Counted from the first letter of the stretch, positions 8,455 through 17,394 are shown. The stretch is 64,000 nt of DNA from Streptomyces bauhiniae (GCF_004784475.1 NZ_SRRT01000002.1:953704-1017703); one strand, 5' to 3'. Program-made: numbers and translations. Notes: generated by a model not told the origin, from the letters alone.

Positions 8455-8475
8455 GTGATACCCGGCGGGTATCAC
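8455..8475. promoter_or_regulatory. Perfect 21-bp palindrome, LysR box
   Basis: Arms gtgatacccg / cgggtatcac around a single central G. It contains the T-N11-A form (ATACC-N5-GGTAT) typical of LysR binding sites and lies in the 93-bp gap between the leftward SDR and rightward LysR genes. Confidence 0.75.
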
Positions 8476-8493
8476 CGGGTCTACGCTGGAGGC

Positions 8494-9357
8494 ATGGAGG
8501 CATTGGAGACCCGTGAGCTGCGGTATTTCGTGGCCGTCGCGGAGGAGCTGCACTTCGGGCGCGCCGCCGAGCGGCTCGGTATGGCGCAGCCGCCGCTGTC
8601 GCGGGCGATCCAGCAGTTGGAGCGGCGCCTCGGAGTCACTCTGCTGGCCCGCGACCGTAGGGGCGTGTCCCTCACCGGCGCCGGTGAGGTGCTGCTGCAC
8701 GAGGGCCGCGTGGCGCTCGACGCGGCCACGGCCGCCGCCCGCCGCACCCGCCGCGCGGGCGACGCCGACGGTGCGAACGGCACCCGCGACCGCCTGGTGC
8801 TGGCGGTGAAGGCCGCCGCCTCCCACGACCTGCTGCAGAAGCTCCTCGGCGCCTACGCGGCCGAGCCCGGCGCCGCCGAGATCGAGGTGCTGCCCAGCGG
8901 GATGTGCGAGCAGGAGGAGATGCTGCGCGACGGCCGCGCCGACGTGGCCCTGATGCACGCCCCGTTCAACTCCCTGGCCGGGTTCGACCACGAGGAGCTG
9001 ATGCGCGAGGGCCAGATCGCCGTACTGCCCGCCGGGCATCCGCTGGCCGCGCGCGAGACCCTCACCCTGGCCGACATCACCGACGTACCCGACCTGCCAC
9101 CCGCCCGCTGGCCCCGCGACGGCGCGTACCCGCCGGGGCCCGGCCCGGAGATCCACGACCAGACCCAGTTGGCCCAACTGATCGCGCTGGGGCGGACGAT
9201 GGCCGTCTTCCCCGAGTCCGCCCACGCCTGGCTGTGGTCCGAGCACGCCGCCGTACCGCTGACCGACGCGCCCCCGGTCGTCACCCACATCGCCTGGCCC
9301 GCGCACAGCCGCTCGGTCGCCCTGGCCGGTCTGATCCGTACGGCGACCCGGCTCTGA
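8494..9357 (+). CDS. LysR-family transcriptional regulator
   Basis: 287 aa. The winged HTH is at the N-terminus: LRYFVAVAEELHFGRAAERL then MAQPPLSRAIQQLERRLGV and LLARDRRGVSLTGAGEVLL. The C-terminal periplasmic-binding-protein-like effector domain follows (LMHAPFNSLAGFDHEEL, QIAVLPAGHPLA). GGAGG is just before the ATG. Divergent organisation with the SDR and the palindrome argues for local regulation of that gene and itself. Inducer unknown. Confidence 0.9.
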   Translation: MEALETRELRYFVAVAEELHFGRAAERLGMAQPPLSRAIQQLERRLGVTLLARDRRGVSLTGAGEVLLHEGRVALDAATAAARRTRRAGDADGANGTRDRLVLAVKAAASHDLLQKLLGAYAAEPGAAEIEVLPSGMCEQEEMLRDGRADVALMHAPFNSLAGFDHEELMREGQIAVLPAGHPLAARETLTLADITDVPDLPPARWPRDGAYPPGPGPEIHDQTQLAQLIALGRTMAVFPESAHAWLWSEHAAVPLTDAPPVVTHIAWPAHSRSVALAGLIRTATRL

Positions 9358-9375
9358 CGGTGCCAGACTGGTCGC

Positions 9376-9639
9376 GTGACGGACATGGACCAGCGGCTCG
9401 AGCGGACCATCATGAGCCTGCTGGAACAGCGTGCCGACACGTCCTCGATCTGCCCCTCCGACGCCGCCCGCGCGGTCTACGAGGGTGACGACGACGGCTG
9501 GCGCGACCTGATGGAACCGGCGCGCCGGGCGGCCTGGCGGCTGGTCGCGGCCGGTCAGGTCGAGGTGACCCGGTCCGGGAAGCCGGTCGAGGAGTCCGAG
9601 GCGCGCGGGCCCATCCGTATCCGCCGCGCACGCCGGTAG
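9376..9639 (+). CDS. DUF3253-family small protein
   Basis: 87 aa. The family core ICPSDAARAVYEGDDDGWRD and RRAAWRLVAAGQVEVTRSGK is followed by a GPIRIRRA ending; the fold is a small winged-helix-like domain. Function unknown in the family. GTG 9376 lies 18 bp after the LysR stop, so it may be cotranscribed with LysR, but a functional link is not evident. Confidence 0.8.
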   Translation: MTDMDQRLERTIMSLLEQRADTSSICPSDAARAVYEGDDDGWRDLMEPARRAAWRLVAAGQVEVTRSGKPVEESEARGPIRIRRARR

Positions 9640-9665
9640 CGCGCCTCCTCGTCCCGACGCTCCAG

Positions 9666-9694
9666 GGTCAAACTCCCGTCATGTGCCCTACCGT
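9666..9694 (+). promoter_or_regulatory. Possible promoter giving a leaderless mRNA
   Basis: TACCGT at 9689-9694 fits TAnnnT and would start transcription at or next to ATG 9701. No Shine-Dalgarno is visible before that ATG. The -35 region (ggtcaa at 9666-9671) is a weak match. It would drive the six-gene operon 9701-17400. Inference only. Confidence 0.35.
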
Positions 9695-9700
9695 TGGCGC

Positions 9701-11401
9701 ATGGCGCTGCATCACCACAGTGACCGGCCGTGGCGTGTGCGAGTGGACGACGAGGAGGGCACGCCCTGTGGCGCCGGCGTGCTGCTGGACGACCGGCACG
9801 TGCTGACCTGCGCGCATGTGGTGCGGTACGCCGGGGCGGCCCCCGGAGGCACCACGTCCCGCCTGCGGATCAGTAGCGTGGCCTGCCGCCCGGAGTGGAG
9901 CCGTACCGCGTACGTGGCGCCGGACACCTGGGTGCACGAGAACGGCACGCAGCGCGGGGACGTGGCGCTGCTCGAACTCGACGAGCCGGCCGGGTGCGGC
10001 ATCCGGACCAGGCTGTGGAAGGCGCCCATCTCCGGCGGCACCGTCCAGGTGTACGGCTTCCCGCAGCACGCGCCGTTCGGCATGGGCGCGGACGCCCGGC
10101 TGGCGGGGTCCGGTCACCGGCAGGGCGAGTGGGGCCTGTTGAACCGGATGCGCGAGGGCGTCCCGTGGATCGAGCCGGGGTACTCGGGCGCCGGTGCGAT
10201 GGCGGTGGGCGGGGAGTTCGACGGCCATGTGATCGGCATCGTGGTGGCCGACTACGTCAACGGCGACGAGAAGGCGGCCTGGATGCTGCCGACCGAGACG
10301 ATCCTCCGGTACCTCCCGGCGATCGAGGAGTTCACCGGCGGTGACCGCAACGACGAACTGGGGCCCACGCGTGGCGAGTTGCCCGCAGACGTGCTGGGCG
10401 ACCCGCTGCGGCTGGCGCTGACCCAGGAGCTCACCCGGCTGCTCGACAGCGGCTGGTCCGGCACCGCCGTGGTCGGCACCGGCGGCACGACCGCCGTGGG
10501 CGACTCCTGGCTGGTCCGGCTGGTGCGCACGGCCGACCCGGCGGCCCGCGTCGGCGTCACGGACGCGGAGCTGACCGGCTCCCCCGGCGACACGGTCCTC
10601 GGCCTCGGCACCATCGACGCGGCCTACGACGCGCGCGGCAGATCGGTCGGCGACTTCGCCGGCTACCTCACCCGCCGCTTCGGGCTCCCCGGCGGCGACC
10701 CGCACGAGGTACGGCGGCAACTGCTGCGCCGCAGACCGCCCGCCTGCCTGGTGGTCGGCGGCGTCGACCGCGCCCAGGACCCCGAGGCCCTCCTGGGCGA
10801 GTTACTGGGCCAACTGGCCGCCCGCGCCCGCCCGCGCGGCCTCCGTCTCGTCCTGGGCTTCGAGGGCACACCCCCGCCCGGCCTCGCCCACGACGTCTCC
10901 CTGGACCCCGAACCACTGCGCGGGGACCCCGCCCGCAGCGTGAGCGCCGCCGAGGTCCAGGCGGCCGTCGCACAGCTCGCCGTACAGGAGGAAGCCGCGT
11001 CCGCGCTCCAACTGGAGTGGGGCGTACGGTTCTTCGCCGCGCCCCGGCTGCCGCCGCTGGCCGCGCCGCGCCTGCGGGTCCGGCTGGCCGTGGCCCGCGC
11101 GACCGAGCCCAACCCCGAACTCAGCGCGATCCACGACCAGGCCGCCGAGGCCCGCGCCGCCCTGACCCGGTTCGAGCGCGGCCTGCGCCGCATGGTCACG
11201 GCCCACGAGGACCTCACCACCTCCCTGGAACTCCACCGCGTCCGCGCCGCCCGGTACTTCGGCGACGAGGACCGCCCGCTCGCCGAACGGCACGCCCCGG
11301 CCGCCCGCGCCCTCCATACCGAGCCGATCGACCTCGGGGCCGCCCGCGAGCTGGTCCGGCGCTACCTCGACGAGGTGAACCGCCGGTTCGAGGAGAGGTG
11401 A
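9701..11401 (+). CDS. Intracellular trypsin-like serine protease fused to a degenerate NTPase-like domain
   Basis: 566 aa, no signal peptide. The chymotrypsin-fold triad is visible: His39 (LTCAHVV), Asp87 (RGDVALLEL), Ser162 (PGYSGAGA). After residue about 225 a second domain follows whose AVVGTGGTTAVGDSWLVRLV stands where a Walker A loop would be but lacks GKS/T, and whose CLVVGGVDRAQDPEALL resembles Walker B. The end (from about 490) is helical and charged, probably coiled coil. Codon 368 is TTA (10802-10804). First gene of the operon; GTG 9683 is an alternative start. I infer a signalling or effector protease acting with the downstream kinase and Trypco1 protein. Confidence 0.8.
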   Translation: MALHHHSDRPWRVRVDDEEGTPCGAGVLLDDRHVLTCAHVVRYAGAAPGGTTSRLRISSVACRPEWSRTAYVAPDTWVHENGTQRGDVALLELDEPAGCGIRTRLWKAPISGGTVQVYGFPQHAPFGMGADARLAGSGHRQGEWGLLNRMREGVPWIEPGYSGAGAMAVGGEFDGHVIGIVVADYVNGDEKAAWMLPTETILRYLPAIEEFTGGDRNDELGPTRGELPADVLGDPLRLALTQELTRLLDSGWSGTAVVGTGGTTAVGDSWLVRLVRTADPAARVGVTDAELTGSPGDTVLGLGTIDAAYDARGRSVGDFAGYLTRRFGLPGGDPHEVRRQLLRRRPPACLVVGGVDRAQDPEALLGELLGQLAARARPRGLRLVLGFEGTPPPGLAHDVSLDPEPLRGDPARSVSAAEVQAAVAQLAVQEEAASALQLEWGVRFFAAPRLPPLAAPRLRVRLAVARATEPNPELSAIHDQAAEARAALTRFERGLRRMVTAHEDLTTSLELHRVRAARYFGDEDRPLAERHAPAARALHTEPIDLGAARELVRRYLDEVNRRFEER

Positions 11402-11404
11402 CGG

Positions 11405-13507
11405 GTGACGACGAGCCGCCAACGGTGCAACCGCCCCGACTGCGGGCGCGGCACCATCGACGACCAGGGCTTCTGCGACCGGTGCGACCGGCTGCCGCTG
11501 CCGAATCGCGACGCGGCCCCCGAGAGCCCGGTGCGGGCAAGTGCCGGTGTGGCCCAGGTGCGCCCCGACCCCTGGTACGGCCTCGGCCTGGTCGATCCCG
11601 TCCAGGCTCCGGAGGCCCTCGCTGCCCCGGACGTGCCCCCGGAACCGGTCGCCGAGCAGCACCGTTTCTGCCCCAACCCGGTGTGCGGGCAGCCGGTCGG
11701 CCGCGACCACGACGGCGAGCCGGGCCGGACCACCGGCTTCTGCCCCCAGTGCGGCACCGGTTTCGACTTCACCCAGCCGGGCGGCTTCACCATCGCCGAC
11801 CGCTACGAGGTCCGGCGCACCCTCGGCTCGGGGGCGTACGGCGCCGCCTACCTCGCCCACGACCGCAACCTGGCGACCGACGTCGTCCTCAAGGCCCTGC
11901 ACAAGTCGGTGGCCAAGACCGCGCTGCACGAGCGGGACATCCTGGTCGAGCTGCGGCACGACAGCATCGTCCGCATCCTCGGCTACGAGGACGAGGGCCC
12001 GCACCTGGTCCTCGAATACGTCCCCGGTGAACCGCTCGCGGCCCGCCCCGGCGACCGCCTCGAAACCCTGCTCGCGCATGGCGTACGGGTTCTCCAGGCG
12101 CTCGACTACCTGCACGCGCGGGGCCTGTTGCACTGTGACGTCAAGCCGCTGAACATCATCCGCTTCCGCGAGGAGAACCCGGCCGGCGCGCTCGACCGGG
12201 TACGGCTCATCGACTTCGGCGCGGTACGCAGCCAGACCAAGGACACCGGCCCGGTGGTGGCGTTCACCCGCGCATACGCTCCCCCGGAGTCCGACCCGGA
12301 GCATCTGCGGCCCACTCCCGGCTTCGACCTGTACGGGCTCGGCATGACCCTCCGCGAGGTCTGCCGCTCCTACGGAACCGACCGCTCCGCGCCCGGAGTT
12401 GATTCCCTCCATCTGCTGCTGGAGCGCGCCACGCACCCCGAGCCGTGGCGGCGGTTCGGGTCGGCCCGGCAGTTCGCGGAGCAACTCAGCGGTGTCGTAC
12501 GGCAGGTGGTGGCGGCCCCTCCCACGTGCCGCCAAGTGACCCGCCTCTCGGCCCTGTTCGGCCCGGCGCCCGAACCCCTGCACGGCGGGCTGGGGTTGGC
12601 CCGTCCCCTCGCCCACTGGGCCGAGGCGCGGCCGGACCGCGACGCGCTGCTGGAGATGGCCCCGCCGTTCCGTTCCCCGGACCCCGGCGATGTGGCGGCC
12701 ACCCTCCCGGCTCCCCTGTCCGACCCCGACGATCCGGGCGCCGGAGGCGCGCTCACCGAAAGCCGGCTCGCTCTGCGCCGACGGGACGCCCAGGAGGCGG
12801 CGGAGCGGCTCGCGGCGGCGGGCCTGCCCGACTGGCACTGGCTCACCGGCTGGTACTGCGGCCTGATCGCCCTGGCCGCCGGGCACGCGCAGCGGGCCGC
12901 CGTCGCGTTCACCGAGGTGCGCAAGGCACTGCCCGGCGAGCTGATACCCGGCCTGGCCCTCGGCCTGTGCGCCGAACTCCACGGCGACCGCACCGCGGCC
13001 CGGTCGCACTACGGCACCGTCTTCGACACCTCCCCCGCCCTCGGCGCGGCCGGTTTCGGGCTGGCCCGCGTCCTGCTGCTGGCCGGGGAGCGCGCCAAGG
13101 CGGTGGAGGTCGCCGAGAAGCTGGCCAAGGAGTTCCGCTACGAGCGCGAGGCACGCGTGGCGGCGGTGCGCCTGCGGGTCATGACCCTCCCCGGCCTTCG
13201 GCCGCCCACCGAGGACGACGTGAACCGGGCCAGGGCAGCCCTGCCGGGCCTCGACGTCACCGACGCGGCGGCCGCCGCACTCCGCGCCGAGATCCAGTAC
13301 GCGGAGTTCCTGCGCACCCGCGACCGGCTGAAGCTGTCCGGCGCCGTCCGCGCCCTCGGCCCGCACGCGCCCACCGAACGTGAGTACGTCGCCCTGGTGG
13401 ACCTGGCTAACAAGCTGCGCCCGGCGCTGAGTTGGGGATGGTGGGGAAAGCGCGACAGATCGGGTCACACCCGTTCCGGTGCCGCACCAGGACCGTTAAG
13501 CTCGTAA
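11405..13507 (+). CDS. PknG-like Ser/Thr protein kinase with zinc ribbons and TPR region
   Basis: 700 aa in PknG order. Cysteine pairs C8/C13, C24/C27, C89/C94 and C113/C116 form rubredoxin-like zinc sites. The kinase domain runs about 133-370: glycine loop LGSGAYGAAY, Lys163 (VVLKAL), HCDVKPLN at 243-250 (Cys in place of Arg, a non-RD kinase as in PknG), IDFGAV at 269-274. The C-terminal third is helical TPR-like (WHWLTGWYCGLIALAAGHAQ and similar). There is no transmembrane helix, unlike PknB-type kinases. Codon 698 is TTA (13496-13498). GTG lies 3 bases after the protease stop behind GGAGAGG, so the two are coupled. Confidence 0.88.
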   Translation: MTTSRQRCNRPDCGRGTIDDQGFCDRCDRLPLPNRDAAPESPVRASAGVAQVRPDPWYGLGLVDPVQAPEALAAPDVPPEPVAEQHRFCPNPVCGQPVGRDHDGEPGRTTGFCPQCGTGFDFTQPGGFTIADRYEVRRTLGSGAYGAAYLAHDRNLATDVVLKALHKSVAKTALHERDILVELRHDSIVRILGYEDEGPHLVLEYVPGEPLAARPGDRLETLLAHGVRVLQALDYLHARGLLHCDVKPLNIIRFREENPAGALDRVRLIDFGAVRSQTKDTGPVVAFTRAYAPPESDPEHLRPTPGFDLYGLGMTLREVCRSYGTDRSAPGVDSLHLLLERATHPEPWRRFGSARQFAEQLSGVVRQVVAAPPTCRQVTRLSALFGPAPEPLHGGLGLARPLAHWAEARPDRDALLEMAPPFRSPDPGDVAATLPAPLSDPDDPGAGGALTESRLALRRRDAQEAAERLAAAGLPDWHWLTGWYCGLIALAAGHAQRAAVAFTEVRKALPGELIPGLALGLCAELHGDRTAARSHYGTVFDTSPALGAAGFGLARVLLLAGERAKAVEVAEKLAKEFRYEREARVAAVRLRVMTLPGLRPPTEDDVNRARAALPGLDVTDAAAAALRAEIQYAEFLRTRDRLKLSGAVRALGPHAPTEREYVALVDLANKLRPALSWGWWGKRDRSGHTRSGAAPGPLSS

Positions 13508-13562
13508 GACGTTCCGTCGATGACGGGAGCACGCTCCGCAACGAAGCGCAGCGACAGATCGG

Positions 13563-15014
13563 GTGGTGCCGGTGGGGGACAGGACACCCTTGGGGCTCAG
13601 CTTTGCCCTGGAAGTGGACTCGCCCTCGGACCTGGCCTACGACGAGCGGCGTGCGGACGCCCTGATCACCGTCACGGCACACGCTGCCGCCGGGCCGGAA
13701 CCGCAGGTCCGTAGCGCCCAAGTCCTCATCATGGACCGCTCGTTGTCGATGTCCCGGCACAAACTGGACGAGGCCAAGCGCGCGATGTGCGCGGCCATCG
13801 ACACCCTGCGCGACGGCACCCTGCTGGGCATCGTCGCGGGCAACCACCAAGCCGAGGTGATCTTCCCGCCGACGGGCGGACTGGCGGTCGTGGACGCCCG
13901 GTCCCGCGAGGACGCCAAGCTCCGGGTCGTCGGCCAACTCCCCGAGGGCGGAACGGCGATCGGTCAGTGGCTCGACCGTGCGCGCGACCTCTTCGCCTCG
14001 GTGGAGTCCCCCGGCACGGTGCGCCACGCGGTGCTCTACACGGACGGCAAGGACGAGCACGAGACCCCCGAACAGCTCGGGGAGATCCTCGCCGCGTGCG
14101 CCGACCGGTTCATCTGCCACGCGCGTGGCCTGGGCGACGACTGGCACCACGACGAACTCCTGCGCATCACCCAGGCGTTGCACGGAACCGCCGAGGCCGT
14201 CGTCACCATCGCGGACCTCACCGAGGACTTCACCCGCCTGATGCGGGAGGCCCAACGCATCGTGGTCCCCCGGCTGTACCTGGGCCTGCGCCTCAACAGC
14301 CGCTTCCAGCTCGGGTTCGTGCGGCAGACCCGCCCGGTCGAGGCCGACCTGACAGGACGTCAACTCGCAGACGGCGAGACCCATGTGCCTCTGGGCTCCT
14401 GGCCCGCGGAGTCCCGCCAGTATCAAGTCTCCCTCCGCTTCGAGCCCGAGAGCCTGACCGTCGACGAGCTGCTGCGTGCCGCCCGCCTCACCCTGCACGC
14501 CGAGTTCCCCGACGGCACCCGCCGCCCCTGTTCCGAGAGCGCGGCCATGGTCGTACGCCGCCGCGCGACCCCCGGCTTCGGCATCGCCCGCTCCCCCGAC
14601 CTGACGCGCGTCGAGAACGAACGCGAACTCGGCATGGCCATGCGCGCCTGCGTGGACGCCCAGTTGCGCGGCGACCTCGACCGCGCGGACCGTGAACTGC
14701 GCCTGGCGACCGGCCTCGCGGAGTCCCTCGGGGACACGGCACGCCTGCGGCTGCTGCGCGCGGTGGCGACCACCGGCCCCGACGGCCGGCCCCGGCTGCG
14801 GCGGGACGCCTCCCGTGGACAGATGCTCCGGATCGGCGTCGACTCGACCAAGACCGTGAGCCGCCCGGCCGAGTCGCGCGAACTCCCGTTGCGGGAAACG
14901 GGTTTGCCGCGCGTGTGTCCCAACTGCGATACGACGGCGACCTCCCCCACGGCCAAGTTCTGCGAGGAGTGCGGCCACCCGCTCGGGGCCGGGGGCCCGG
15001 TGGACGCGTGGTGA
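13563..15014 (+). CDS. vWA-domain protein with C-terminal zinc ribbon
   Basis: 483 aa. A von Willebrand A domain spans about 50-230: MIDAS Asp58-Arg-Ser-Leu-Ser62 (IMDRSLSM), GGTAIGQWL and YTDGKDEH supply the other metal ligands. A beta-rich middle follows, and the C-terminus has CPNCDTT and KFCEECG, four cysteines of a zinc ribbon echoing those of the kinase upstream. Likely a scaffold that binds partners through the MIDAS metal. No strong Shine-Dalgarno precedes GTG 13563; GTG 13566 and 13572 are possible too. The stop overlaps the next gene by GTGA. Confidence 0.85.
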   Translation: MVPVGDRTPLGLSFALEVDSPSDLAYDERRADALITVTAHAAAGPEPQVRSAQVLIMDRSLSMSRHKLDEAKRAMCAAIDTLRDGTLLGIVAGNHQAEVIFPPTGGLAVVDARSREDAKLRVVGQLPEGGTAIGQWLDRARDLFASVESPGTVRHAVLYTDGKDEHETPEQLGEILAACADRFICHARGLGDDWHHDELLRITQALHGTAEAVVTIADLTEDFTRLMREAQRIVVPRLYLGLRLNSRFQLGFVRQTRPVEADLTGRQLADGETHVPLGSWPAESRQYQVSLRFEPESLTVDELLRAARLTLHAEFPDGTRRPCSESAAMVVRRRATPGFGIARSPDLTRVENERELGMAMRACVDAQLRGDLDRADRELRLATGLAESLGDTARLRLLRAVATTGPDGRPRLRRDASRGQMLRIGVDSTKTVSRPAESRELPLRETGLPRVCPNCDTTATSPTAKFCEECGHPLGAGGPVDAW

Positions 15015-15850
15015 CCGCCGGGTGGCCGCATACGGTCGTGCTGCTGCGGTGGCTGCGGGCGGGCGTACTGGGCATGGTGGCGGTGACGGCGCTGCTGTAC
15101 CTGGTGGTGGCGAACGGCGCCGAGGAGCAGATCGCCGCCGCCGACCGCACGACGACGGCCATCCGGCACATCGGCGCCGCGTACGTCCAGGCCGGGGAGG
15201 CCGACACCGCGCTGAAGGCCGTCTCCCGGACCGGCGCGATCGACCTGATCGGCACCAGCGGCGACTTCGCCAACGCCACCGCCCGCGTCAGCTCCCACCT
15301 CACCTCGGCGACCGAGGGCAACGCGGCCGGGGAACAGGGGCTCAGCCATATACAGTTCGTCCAGGGCCAGTTGACCACCTGCGTCCAGTCGGCCAACACG
15401 GCGGTCCTGGACGGCAGACCGGGCCTGGACCGCGCCCGCGACGCCCTGGACGACGAACCGGAGTACGACGGCAGGAACCCGGTCCCCTTCACCGGCGGCC
15501 TCAAGCAGTCGCTCATGGACCTCAAGGCACTGGAGGCCGAAGCCCGCGACCACCAGCGCAGCTCGGGCTGGCGGGACCCCGGCCTCCTCCGGGCCCTGTT
15601 CCTCGGCCCGCTGGCGCTCATGCTGCTGCTGGCCGGCGTCACCGGCCACCTGATCGTCCACCGCTTCCGCCGCTACCCCGGCCCGGCCCTCGTCCTGGCC
15701 CCGCTGGCCACCACGTCGATCAGCATCCCCATGTGCACGATCAACCCGCCGAACGTGGCGATCGCACTGCCCGTGCTCGCCGCCGCCGGTGCGCTCGGGT
15801 ATCTGGCCTACCGTCCCCGGCTCGCCGAGTACAGATTCCCGCGCCCATGA
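15011..15850 (+). CDS. Four-helix membrane protein (GlnX-like)
   Basis: 279 aa. One helix near residues 14-34 (VLGMVAVTALLYLVVANGA), a 160-residue extracytoplasmic helical domain, then three helices from about 196 (LFLGPLALMLLLAGVTGHLI; ALVLAPLATTSISIPMC; VAIALPVLAAAGALGYLAY). This topology, beside a PknG-like kinase and a binding lipoprotein, matches mycobacterial GlnX, which relays GlnH ligand binding to PknG. Sequence identity to GlnX is not claimed. Start GTG overlaps the vWA stop; its own stop overlaps the next ATG (ATGA). Confidence 0.7.
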   Translation: MTAGWPHTVVLLRWLRAGVLGMVAVTALLYLVVANGAEEQIAAADRTTTAIRHIGAAYVQAGEADTALKAVSRTGAIDLIGTSGDFANATARVSSHLTSATEGNAAGEQGLSHIQFVQGQLTTCVQSANTAVLDGRPGLDRARDALDDEPEYDGRNPVPFTGGLKQSLMDLKALEAEARDHQRSSGWRDPGLLRALFLGPLALMLLLAGVTGHLIVHRFRRYPGPALVLAPLATTSISIPMCTINPPNVAIALPVLAAAGALGYLAYRPRLAEYRFPRP

Positions 15851-17061
15851 GACGGCCCACGGCACCCTTCCTGCGCTGCGCCCTGATTCTCGGGCTGCTC
15901 CTGGCGTCCGTGTCGTGCGGCGGGCCGGAACGGAGCAAGGTGACGATCATGGTTCCCTGGTCCGGCACCGAGTTCCGGGCGTTCTACGCGGTCGTCAAGG
16001 ACTTCGAGCGCGGCCACCCCGGCATCGACGTGGAACCCCAGGTCACCCGCGCCCTCACCCAGCAGCTCGACGCGGCGGTGGGCGCCGACGCCAAGCCCGA
16101 CCTGGCCGTACTGCCCAGCGTGGGCGCGATCACCAAGTACCGGGGAGAGGACGCGCTCTTGAAGCTGGACGTCGACACGGGCGCCTACGTCCAGCCCTTC
16201 CGCGCCCTCGGCATGGACGGCGGTGACGTCTACGCGGTCCCCGTGAAGGCCGACCTCAAGAGCCTGATCTGGTACGACGCCCGGACCACCGAGCCGCCTT
16301 CACCGGGCCGGCCCGGCCGGTATCGCTGGTGCCTGGGGCTGGAGTCCGGGCCGACCTCCGGCTGGCCGGGGGCCGACTGGATCGCGGACCTGGTGCTCTC
16401 CGACGCGGGCGTCGACACCTACACCGACTGGGCCTCGGGCAACGCGGAGTGGGCGGAGGGACCGGTCAAGGAGGCGTGGACCGCGTGGGGGAAGCTGGTG
16501 GGGGCGGGCCTCAAGGGCGCGACCTCGCGCGCCTTCCGCCAGGCCGCCAACAGCAAGGACGCGCACGGGTGTTCGCTGAGCCACGGCTCCCTCTCCGCGA
16601 TGCCCTTCAGCTCCGCCCAGGTGAGCGACGACCAGTACACCTACGTACCGTCCTCGCGCGACGCCCTGGAGGTCTCGGCGGACTTCGTCGGCAAGTTCAC
16701 CCGGAACGAGGGCGCCGACGCGTTCATCACCTACCTGGCGAGCACCGAGGCCCAGCGGACCTGGGTGAACCAGCCCGGCTTCGCGGTCTCGGCCAACCGG
16801 AAGGTGACGGAGTACGACAACGCGATCCAGGGCCGGATCGCCCGGATACTCCGCTCCCCCGACTTCGCGCTCTGCTTCAGCGCCGCCGACGCGATGGACC
16901 CCGATGTGTCCGCCGCCTTCTACCGGGCGGTGCTGGACTACGCGAACGGCAAGGACCCGGGGCCGCTGCTGACCGCGCTCGACAAGGTGCAGCAGCAACT
17001 CGGTGATTCCTCGCGGGAGTCCGCGCCCGCACCGCTGTGCAGCACGCCCGAACCCCGCTGA
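15847..17061 (+). CDS. Extracellular solute-binding lipoprotein (GlnH-like role)
   Basis: 404 aa. Signal peptide with lipobox-like SVSCGG near residue 24, then an ABC-type bacterial solute-binding fold: KVTIMVPWSGTEFRAFYAVV, FERGHPGIDVEPQV, KPDLAVLPSVGAITKY, YAVPVKADLKSLIWYDAR. No permease or ATPase is nearby, so it probably senses rather than imports, handing ligand state to the adjacent membrane protein. Ligand unknown; the fold is closer to sugar/oligopeptide binders than to the polar amino-acid family. Translationally coupled by ATGA. Confidence 0.82.
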   Translation: MRRPTAPFLRCALILGLLLASVSCGGPERSKVTIMVPWSGTEFRAFYAVVKDFERGHPGIDVEPQVTRALTQQLDAAVGADAKPDLAVLPSVGAITKYRGEDALLKLDVDTGAYVQPFRALGMDGGDVYAVPVKADLKSLIWYDARTTEPPSPGRPGRYRWCLGLESGPTSGWPGADWIADLVLSDAGVDTYTDWASGNAEWAEGPVKEAWTAWGKLVGAGLKGATSRAFRQAANSKDAHGCSLSHGSLSAMPFSSAQVSDDQYTYVPSSRDALEVSADFVGKFTRNEGADAFITYLASTEAQRTWVNQPGFAVSANRKVTEYDNAIQGRIARILRSPDFALCFSAADAMDPDVSAAFYRAVLDYANGKDPGPLLTALDKVQQQLGDSSRESAPAPLCSTPEPR

Positions 17062-17076
17062 CTCCCAGGAGACCCC

Positions 17077-17394
17077 ATGGCGGACGCCATCCAGTTCACC
17101 CTCGACGACGGCACCTGCGTCCTCGTCGCCCCGCCCACCCGCACCGGAACCGGGGCCGTGGGCCTGGGCACCCGGCTGGAGAGCGCGGGAGAGAGCCTGC
17201 GGGAGGCGCTGCGGCCGGTCACCGCCGCCGCCTCCGAGGTGATCGGCCAGTTCCGCGAGGTCGCCCAGCGGCCCGACGAGGTGGAGGTCACCTTCGGTGT
17301 CACCCTGGACGCCAAGCTCGGCGCGGTCCTGACGAGCGCGGGCACGAGTGCCCACCTCGATGTCACCCTCCGCTGGAGCGGCTCCGACCCCGCG

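Noticed and set aside
10802..13468. Long minus-strand reading frame (888 codons) opposite the protease and kinase genes
   Set aside because: It mirrors the GC-rich third positions of the true genes, is rich in Gly/Arg/Ala/Val without motifs, and the plus-strand frames carry complete catalytic motifs.
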